Below, in pieces: positions 56,332 through 64,000 of a DNA stretch of 64,000 bases; the first letter of the stretch is position 1, and the number at the start of each line of letters is the position of its first letter. The DNA is from Xestospongia bergquistia. Its lineage: Eukaryota; Porifera; Demospongiae; Haplosclerida; Petrosiidae. The stretch covers positions 11,918,849-11,982,848 of the forward strand of contig OZ014412.1 in NCBI GenBank assembly GCA_963965975.1, written 5' to 3'. Below the pieces are notes generated by a model, which had not been told where the DNA came from, searched no databases, and saw nothing but the letters and a program-made list of their open reading frames with translations. The translations under genes were made by a program, and so were the position numbers.

Positions 56332-57430
56332 ATACTTGTAGCCTCTTCTAGCTACTTTCTTATGACTTGAGACCCTTTGATCTGTTGAGGCTACCTTATT
56401 CTATAGTATATTATCAAAGTTTAGTTCTACCTCAGTTTAAGTCAGTAATCAGTTGGCCTATTCAGCTGTGTAGCACTGATCCAAGGTAGAATTGTACAGA
56501 AAGCTGTTATATTGATAAGATGTATTCAGAGTAAAGAGGATTTTGCTGTCCTAAACACAACTTAAATAGTTAGTGCATATGTCTCCCAGATAGATAGGTT
56601 GTGAGTACTGAGTAACTTTTCATGAATGCTATAGCTGACAATAAGCATGGAGCTTTTAAGTTAGAAGGTCCTGGCAGCTAGCTGACATGCTGAGTAGCTG
56701 TATTTCACATTGAGAACCAGATTTGAAGCCTGGAATATATAAGCACTTCGACAGAATTTGAAGCTTACTTGTACTAGTGATTTCGATATAGCAGGCTAGC
56801 TTTCTTCTTGGTCTTAGCTTATAACCACAGTCTAGATAATGAGAAATCATCTTGTTAACTACAATTATTAGCGGAGCCTCCCTGCTAAGTACATGAACTC
56901 TGTGGGTCCAATAGTCTAATTTTAGAACATGTTCACAACCCTGTTGTAATGTTTTGTGTAATACATGTCAACTGAATAACTAGAGTACAAGTCCTGTATG
57001 TATTAATAATTGTAGTTTGTGCAAGCTTTTGAGACCAACTTTAAAAGTAACCTTAAAAATTAACATATTAATAATTTCTATCATACATTTTTATGATAGA
57101 CACTTTACATAGTTTTAGATATCTTGTCACTTTGGTCTTATATTGTACCATCATATCATATAGAAACTAAATCATTGCAATGTCTAATGATCCAACTCTT
57201 GTTGTGTTAAGTGACCATTATACTATCTATTGTGTTATATAAAGCAAGTGTTATAACTCTTGTAATCAGCATAGCATGTATGTGGCTTATCCTTTGTAAA
57301 TCCATTTACATACAAACACCTTTTGGTAATCCTATCACAGTATGACATCTACATATCCCAACCTCCTGTAAGTCCTATAACATGTACATTCAGACACACT
57401 TGTAACTTCCTTTCTTTTAATTTATTGTAA
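56332..57430. other. Stretch without a recognised gene
   Basis: No coding series or repeat was identified before the satellite block begins. Confidence 0.45.
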
Positions 57431-58500
57431 TAAACCTAGTCCTGTGACATGTCGATATACAAACCTTTAGAGATATTTATACACAAATGTTTTGTTACTC
57501 ATACCACATTCTGTCCTGTGACACAAACTAGCTCTGTGATATGCACCTATACAAACCTTTTGACATATTCATACACAAATGTCTTGTTACTAGTTCTGTG
57601 GCACATTCTCTTACAATATGGTATAATCTTGTCTCTGACAAACCTCATACAACCACATAATCTGACAAACCTCATACAACCACATAATCTGACAAACCTC
57701 ATACAACTACATAATCATTTGTGACCTAGTCCTGTGACATGTATGTACACAAAAATTTTGACATTGTATACATAAATATCTTGTTACTCATACCCACAAT
57801 ATGTCCTATGATACAACGTAGTCCTGTGACACACACATATACAAGTCTTTTGATATATTTATGCACAAATATCTTCTTACTCATACCACATTATGTCCTG
57901 TGACACAAACTAGCCCTGTGATATGCACCTATATAAACCTTTTGACATATTCATGCACAAATGTCTTGTTACTAGTTCTGTGGCACATTCTCTTACAATA
58001 TGGTATAACCTTGTCTCTGACAAACCTCATACAACCACATAATCTGACAAACCTCATACAACCACATAATCATATGTAACCTAGTCCTGTGACATGTATG
58101 TACACAAAACTTTTGACATATTTATACATAAATATCTTGTTACTCATACCACATTATGTCCTATGATACAACCTAGTCCTGTGACATCCATACATAAAAC
58201 CTTTTGCGATCCTTATGATGCAATTTAATCCTGTGACATGTTCTTATTTCATAATGTCCTACAATATGGTATAAACTCACCCTCTGACGTGTACATGTAT
58301 GAACGTTTTGTTATACAACCATATAATGTCCTATTATTTCAATTTAATATATACAAATGTCTCACAACAACAACCTCCTTTAAGACATACAACCTAACCC
58401 TTTATCCTATACATGAAATGCTAACATTTTGACATATTTATACACAATGTCTTGTTAGTCAAACCACATTATGTCCTATGATACAGACTATTCTTGTGAC
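57430..58500. repeat. Complex tandem repeat, ~375-380-bp unit with an inner 27-bp repeat
   Basis: The block at 57442-57725 recurs at about 57820-58080, with a third, partial and more diverged copy to about 58500. Shared text includes TTTTGACATATTCAT, ACAAATGTCTTGTTACTAGT, TCTGTGGCACATTC and CAATATGGTATAA. Each full unit contains a 27-bp inner repeat, TCTGACAAACCTCATACAAC plus CACATAA: three copies in the first unit (57637-57717) and two in the second. The recurring motif CCTGTGACA(C/T) occurs throughout. The 91- and 72-codon frames inside are a by-product of the repeat. Confidence 0.85.
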
Positions 58501-58724
58501 ATGTACATATAATCCTGTTATACCTAATACCATACAACACATTCCTTCTGTAATAATATTATAATATGTAGAAAAGTTCTCTTCACCAACATTGTGAATT
58601 CATTAATATTTGTTATCTGTATTTTGTATAAATTCTTTTTTCTAACAAACCTTTTGTGACCCCATACACTAAAAGTAATACTTTTGTAAATCTCCTATTC
58701 ACACTAAATCTACTAGTGTCTACA

Positions 58725-59100
58725 ATTTTACTGGTAGAATCTAATTTGTTCTTGTTACTTACTGTTCAATGTAGCTCCTGTGTTGATCTCTTGTTGCCAC
58801 CTACTGTGACTGTTATTATACAAGTTCTATCTTGTGTTAATATCTCCTGTGGCTGTTAACACTTGTATACTTGATCTGACACTCTGTTTAGTCCTCTATG
58901 TATCTTTAACATCCATCTCCTGCAGCTGTTCTATATTATGTTATATTATTGTCTATACCCTACATTCATTAGTTTTTCAGTACTTTTGTAGACTAAAGAT
59001 GTTCTATTGTTTTCTTGATATATCTTACATATCATAGTCTTGTAGTGTATGACCCACAGAGTTCATGTACTGTAATACTTATTAATACTTACATATTCCA
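58725..59100. repeat. Higher-order repeat block A, copy 1
   Basis: From TTTTACTGGTAGAATCTAAT to ACATATTCCAACATTGTCAA this block is repeated at 63676-64000. The distance between starts is about 4,950 bp. No coding content is recognised. Confidence 0.85.
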
Positions 59101-59134
59101 ACATTGTCAAAGAGGTTTTGTACTAGATAATGCT

Positions 59135-60190
59135 CGCATCGGTATTTTTACTGGTGTCTATAATTTTACTTCAGTTCATTTACTGACTTCTGTAATAATA
59201 TTCCAGTTCTCTTACTGACATCTATAATTTTACTTCAGTTCTTATACTGGTGTCTATAATTTTACTTAGGGTTCTCTTGCTGGCATCTAAAATTTTACTT
59301 TTTTTACTGACATATCTTTACTCCAGTTCTTTTACTGACATCTATAATTTTACTTCAGTTCTTTTACTGGCATCTATAATTTTACTTCAGTTTTTTTACT
59401 GACATCTATAATTTTACTCCAGTTCTCTTCTAAAATTTTATTTCTTTTACTGACATCTGTAATATTATTCCAGTTCTCTTTCTGATATGTATAATTTTAC
59501 TTTAGTTTTTTTACTGACATCTATAATTTTACTTTAGTTGTCTTACTGACATCTCTATACTCCACTTCTCTTACTGGCATCTAAAATTTTATTTTATATC
59601 TTTAGTGTCATCTTTAATTTACTCCAGTTCTTTTACTGACATCTCTATACTCCAGTTTTCTTACTGGCATCTAAAATTTTACTTCAGTATTTTATACTGG
59701 CTTTTAAAATTTATTTCAGCATTTTCTACTGACATCTAGATTTTACTACAGTATTTTTACTGGCATCTAAAATTTCTTTCAGTATTTTTTACTAGCATGT
59801 AAAAATTTATTTCATTTTTTTACAGGCATCTAAAATTTTACTACAGTATTTTTTACTGGCATCTAAAAACTTACTACAGCATTTTTTACTGGCATCTAGA
59901 ATTTTACTTCAGTATTTTTTTCTGGGATCTAAAAATTTACTTCAGTATTTTTTACTGGCATCTAAAAGTTTACTACAGTATTTTTTACTGTCATCTAAAT
60001 ATTTCCTACAGTATTTTTTACTGGCATCTAAAAATTTACTACAGCAATTTTTGCTGGCATCTAGAATTTTACTTCAGTATTTTTTTGGCATCTAAAAATA
60101 TACTTCAGTATTTTTTACTGACATCTAAAATTTGCTACAGGATTTTTTACTGGCATCTAAAAATTTATTTCAGTATAGCATCTAGAATTT
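59135..60190. repeat. ~31-32-bp minisatellite, roughly 30 copies
   Basis: The unit is close to TACTGGCATCTAAAATTTTA followed by CTTCAGTATTTT. Early units read CTGACATCTATAATTTTACT with CAGTTCTTTTA and later ones shift to CTGGCATCTAAAA and CAGTATTTTT, so there is a gradient of variants along the array. The same unit returns at 63230-63430. Confidence 0.9.
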
Positions 60191-60199
60191 TTCATGTCC

Positions 60200-60680
60200 T
60201 GTTCATTGGCATCAGGGCTTTTGGTAAGTTTTCATTTATGGTTTGTATCGGCCTGGTGGTTTTGAAGGTTAGGTTTTATAGCAGATATCTATGAAATCTA
60301 AACTCTTCTCTTTATTCCTAATAACTGACATGGATTGTTGTACACTAGAATTATTAAGTAATTTTAATATACAACAGACTCTTGTCAATTTATAATAATA
60401 ACTATTGCTGCTCTGTTGTAATAACTATTCTTCATTTTATAGTAGGACTGTTTTTTACTGGAGATGATAATCAACTAATTGAGAGTTATAAACTCAATTT
60501 AATTAATATCTACTTTTAGGATAGAATAGGTCTGTTTGCTGATCTATTAGAGATGAGTGTTTTTCTTCTAGTAAGTTAATAGAAACACTTATTAAATAAT
60601 TTTTTTACTATTTATTCTCTTCTATTATAATAGTAATTTATTTTACATCAACTTGTGGTGCATAGATCTATGATATACTA
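60200..60680. repeat. Higher-order repeat block B, copy 1
   Basis: Contains GGCATCAGGGCTTTTGGTAA, GAAGGTTAGGTTTTATAGCA, CTAGAATTATTAAGTAATTT, ATTTTATAGTAGGACTGTTT and AGTTAATAGAAACACTTATT. The last four recur in the same order at 62255-62700; parts recur at 63450-63680. Confidence 0.88.
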
Positions 60681-60852
60681 TATATGTAAGTCATATCTGT
60701 TACTAAATTACTAATTTACTAACTACTTGTTTTGCAGTGTAATGATATAATTTTCTAATGGTTGTGAGTTGTATAGTAACTATAATGTTAGAACAAAACA
60801 AATTCTGTTACATTTAATAGGTGTATCAATAAACTAATAAGAGATGATCTGA

Positions 60853-60967
60853 TAGATGACTACACTGGAGATGATGGAGTGATGTTCTCTAATAACCACT
60901 CTATTTGACTTTTGATGACTGGACTGGAAATGATGCAGTGATTTTCTCTAATAACCACTCTATGTAA
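60853..60967. repeat. Local ~68-bp tandem duplication
   Basis: The text GATGACT...ACTGGAGATGATGGAGTGAT and TTCTCTAATAACCACTCTAT occurs twice, at 60855-60904 and 60917-60963. A third relative is at 62735-62782. Confidence 0.8.
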
Positions 60968-61037
60968 GATTAATCTTTATATACCTTTGTTAATTTATTT
61001 AACTTCATTCTGTAGTGATGTTTTAAGTTGAGTGTAC

Positions 61038-61175
61038 TTCAACTGCTGGAGATGATGATGGAAATGATAATGGAGATGATGATGGAGATGATGATGGAGA
61101 TGGTGATGGAGATGATGATGGAGATGATGATGGTGATGGAGATTGTGGTGTAGATGATGATTGAGATAGTGATGG
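61038..61175. repeat. (GATGATGGA)n microsatellite
   Basis: A run of GATGATGGAGATGATGATGG units with a few G/T variants. It carries no start or splice evidence, so an acidic coding repeat is not supported. Confidence 0.92.
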
Positions 61176-61660
61176 AGATAATGGTTGTATATTAATAGTT
61201 ACACTATATATAGTACAATTATAAGCTGTTTTGGTCTCCTTTAATTGCTTTATCTACTACTAACACTGTGTGGACATCAATAATTATTGTTTAGGAGCCT
61301 GGAAAAATATTCAACATTGTTGGTTGTGGCTCTTTATCTTGGTTCTTGAGGTTGACAGTCTTTGTGTGTTGAGTATGGTCAGAGATCAGTTTCTGGGTTG
61401 TGTATATGGACATCATAATGTGATTATAAGGTGGATTTGGACATGGAACAACAGTTTGTATGTTATTTTGTCATTACTTTCTAATATTGTATCCTCCTTC
61501 TTATCTTGTGGTACCTCACGTCTTGTTCATCTTTGTCTTTTGTGTATCTATATATAAACTATCCCTATATAACATTCTAGGTGTTATTGATGTATAATGA
61601 TGACCCTTTCTCTTGATATTAAAGATGATGTCAGACCCTTTCATATATATTTTAATCCCT
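61176..61660. other. Spacer of the repeat block, with a 95-codon frame
   Basis: The frame 61270-61557 (start MDINNYCLGAWKNIQHCWLW) is rich in Trp, Leu and Cys and would be hydrophobic. It has no recognised family, and its location inside a repeat block argues for chance. Confidence 0.35.
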
Positions 61661-62180
61661 TTGTGTGTCCCTGTTACTGTGTTATAATGTTCTATATTAT
61701 ATGTCTGTCATATTAACTCCCTTTGTGTTGTGTAATCCTGAATTATTTAACCCATTGTGTGTGTCATGTAATCCTGAATAATTAACCCCTTTTGTTTTGT
61801 AATTGTTGTGTATTAACCCCTTGTGCGTGTCGTATAATCTTGAATTATTTAACCCTCCATTTCATAATTGTTGCCATTGTTTCATATATTTACCCCTTTA
61901 TGTGTGCTGTATAATCCTGAATATATTAACCCCTTCTGTTTCATAATTGTTAACCATTGAGTGTGTTGTGTTTTAACCCCGTGTGTGTGTTATATAATTT
62001 TGAATTATTTAACCCTCCATTTCATATTTGTTACCATTGTGTTGCATATTTATCCCTTTATGGGTGTTGTATAATCCTGAATAATTTAACCCCTTCTGTT
62101 TCGGAATTGTTAACCATTGAGTATATTGCATATTTACCCCTTATGTGTTCTGTATAAGCCTGAATTATTTAACTCCTTTT
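61660..62180. repeat. Minisatellite built on TTAACCCC and TAATCCTGAATTATT
   Basis: Irregular units of about 55-90 bp contain TTTAACCCC, TTTGTGTGT or TTATGTGTG, TATAATCCTGAATTATT and CATTTCATAATTGTT in varying order, about seven copies in all. Confidence 0.8.
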
Positions 62181-62254
62181 GTAATTTTTGGTAAATTAAT
62201 GCTGACATTTCTAATACTGACATGTCATTGTCATTGTATTACTGGTATCTGTAT

Positions 62255-62710
62255 AGGTTTTGAAGGTTAGGTTTGTGCTGGCCTGGAATATTTGATGGTT
62301 ACATTTTGTTAGCTGGTGTTTGTGAAGTGTAGGCTCTTCTCTTTATCCCTAATAATTGACATGGACTATTGTACACTAGAATTATTAAGTAATTTAATAT
62401 ACAACAGACTCTTGTCAATTTACAAAAATTATTATTGCTCTGTTATAATAACTATTTTTCATTTTATAGTAGGACTGTTTTCTAATGGAGATGATCATCA
62501 ACTAATTGAGAATTATAAACTCAACAATTTAAATGACACCTTCTTTTAGGATAGAGTAGAATAGGTCTGTTTGCTGATCTATTGGAGATGATTGTCCTAC
62601 TTCTAGTAAGTTAATAGAAACACTTATTAAATAATTGTTTTTACTATTTGTTCTTTTCTATTATAATAGTAATTTATTCTACATTAAAATGTGATGATCT
62701 AAATCTAGTA
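62255..62710. repeat. Higher-order repeat block B, copy 2
   Basis: Matches 60230-60680 with substitutions and small indels; shared blocks include ACTAGAATTATTAAGTAATT and ATACAACAGACTCTTGTCAA. Confidence 0.88.
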
Positions 62711-63229
62711 TAGTTCTATGATATACTATATATGACTAGACTGGAGATGATGCAGTGAAGTTCTCTAATATCTACTCTATGTAAGATTGATTTTTTATAT
62801 ATCATTAATTCTAACTGACTATTTTTATTGTCTAGTTGTTTTTATTCTCTAGTTGATGTTCTAGTTGAGTGCTGGGAATGATGACAGCTGTATCATAATA
62901 CTTATACTGTGTTATAAGTACGATACTACTGACCCTTTTGTCACTCTAATAGATTTATGATCTAATCTACATTAACTGATGACTACTGTAAGTTGACTTA
63001 TTAAATAGTATAATTTTCTACTGAATGAACTATTTAATGGAATGGACAGGTTTAATGATCACTGGTAGTAATAATCTGATGTATCAGATGACAAACGTCA
63101 AGTATTACTATTGTTTTCCATGTGGATAAAGAGCTGTGAATGTACCAATTCATCTTATCCTCTTTAGTTAATCTCTTTAGCCAAATAATTTGTTTTTAAC
63201 TTTCACTATTATCCAGAAGATTCAGAATT

Positions 63230-63435
63230 ATTTTATTACTAGCATCTAAAAATTTACTTCAGTTTTTTTACTGGCATCTAAAAATTTACAACATCATTTT
63301 TTACTGGCATCTAAAATTTACTACAGCATTTTGTACTGGCATCTAGAATTTTACTTCAGTATTTTTACTGGCATCTAAATTTTACTACAGTATTTTTTAC
63401 TGGCATCTAAAAATTTACTTCAGTACGGCATCAAG
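63230..63435. repeat. 31-32-bp minisatellite, second array (about 6 copies)
   Basis: The same unit as 59135-60190 (GGCATCTAAAAATTTACTTC with AGTATTTTTACT variants), and it leads straight into block B, as the first array does. Confidence 0.9.
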
Positions 63436-63675
63436 AGTTTTTCGTGTTTTGTTCATTGGCATCAGATCTTTTGGTAAGTTTTCATTCATGATTTATATCG
63501 GCCTGGAGAGTTTGAAGGTTAGGTTTTATAGCAGATGTCTATGAAATCTAAACTCTTCTCTTTATCTCTTATAACTGACATGGATTGGTGTTTTTTATTC
63601 TAGTAAGTTAATAGAAACGCTTATTAAATAATGGTTTTTACTATTCTCATCTATTATAATAGTAATTTATTCTAC
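63436..63675. repeat. Higher-order repeat block B, copy 3, internally deleted
   Basis: The start (TTGGCATCAGATCTTTTGGT, ATCGGCCTGGAGAGTTTGAA) matches 60205-60310, then jumps to the end portion (TCTAGTAAGTTAATAGAAAC). The 230 bp between are missing compared with copies 1 and 2. Confidence 0.85.
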
Positions 63676-64000
63676 AATTTTACTGGTAGAATCTAATTTG
63701 GTTCTTGTTACTTACTGTTCAATGTAGCTCCTGTGTTGATCTCTTATTGCCACCTACTGTGACTGTTATTATACAAGTTCAATCTTGAGTTAATATCTCC
63801 AACATTCATTATTTTTTCAGTACTTTTGTAGACTAAACATTGTCTATTGTTTTCTTGATATATCTTACATATCGTAGTCTTGTAGTGTATGACCCACAGA
63901 GTTCATGTACTGTAATACTTCCTCTTCCTTTTGCTAGTCTTGTTCATGTTATGTTGTTTTGTTTGTTGTATATTATTCCTACATATTCCAACATTGTCAA
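63676..64000. repeat. Higher-order repeat block A, copy 2 (runs off the window)
   Basis: Matches 58725-59100 but lacks about 110 bp (58854-58962) and has an insert of about 70 bp near 63920-63980. It reaches the window end at ACATATTCCAACATTGTCAA, so the array continues beyond. Confidence 0.85.

Noticed and set aside
57449-58079. Two related hydrophobic reading frames (91 and 72 codons) as a small gene family
   Set aside because: They are products of the underlying satellite monomer; similarity also covers the non-coding flanks.
57430-60190. CRISPR-like array
   Set aside because: Repeats are contiguous without unique spacers and the sequence is eukaryotic.
61038-61175. Acidic repeat protein from the GATGATGGA run
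   Set aside because: No start, no flanking exon signals, and it lies within a repeat block.

Overview
The window is eukaryotic DNA from an invertebrate animal genome. It is AT-rich, with no operons or ribosome-binding sites, many degenerate transposable elements, and one gene model built from short exons and introns of about 50 to 390 bp. A kinase pseudogene with a catalytic loop ending in ISSPNVLLE, DIRS-type and integrase-first Ty3-type retroelements, and the compact introns suggest a sponge (demosponge). That host is an inference from remembered family distribution, not proven here.

Layout. 1-5.98 kb: non-coding, with one 150-bp tandem duplication. 5.99-8.56 kb: a hAT-like DNA transposon with a broken transposase. 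8.56-12.8 kb: no gene, ending in a 192-bp near-perfect palindrome. 13.07-15.5 kb: 5' half (LTR, gag, protease, integrase) of a Ty3/gypsy element on the minus strand; the complementary 3' half of the same family (integrase end, RT, RNase H, LTR) lies at 35.1-37.5 kb on the plus strand. Together they show integrase encoded upstream of RT, the Gmr1-type order. 16.6-17.4 kb: a hAT remnant. 17.48-22.18 kb: a near full-length DIRS-type tyrosine-recombinase retroelement with inverted terminal repeats and an internal complementary region. 23.05-31.15 kb: an integrase-type DNA transposon of Ginger-like structure (long TIRs, TATA target duplication), interrupted by a near-complete Ty3/gypsy element with 109-bp LTRs and a 4-bp target duplication. 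31.5-34.1 kb: two hAT fragments and an RNase H fragment. 38.06-41.25 kb: a third Ty3/gypsy family with most of the integrase deleted. 41.25-42.2 kb: a dead protein kinase copy. 42.9-43.4 kb: a hAT-type MITE with an exact 8-bp target duplication. 44.4-47.7 kb: a fourth Ty3/gypsy element. 47.7-52 kb: mostly blank, with a hypothetical exon, a hairpin MITE and a dispersed repeat. 52.05-54.67 kb: the best host gene candidate, about eleven exons encoding a MIR/beta-trefoil region like the N-terminus of IP3 receptors. 55-57.4 kb: sparse, with two copies of an 18-bp perfect palindrome. 57.4-64 kb: nested satellites and a ~4.95-kb higher-order repeat running off the window.

No functional system joins these parts. 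The window is mainly a record of successive transposon insertions around one probable host gene and a complex repeat block. Almost every transposon reading frame has stops, frameshifts or lost catalytic residues; the DIRS element and the nested 24-29 kb element are the best preserved.
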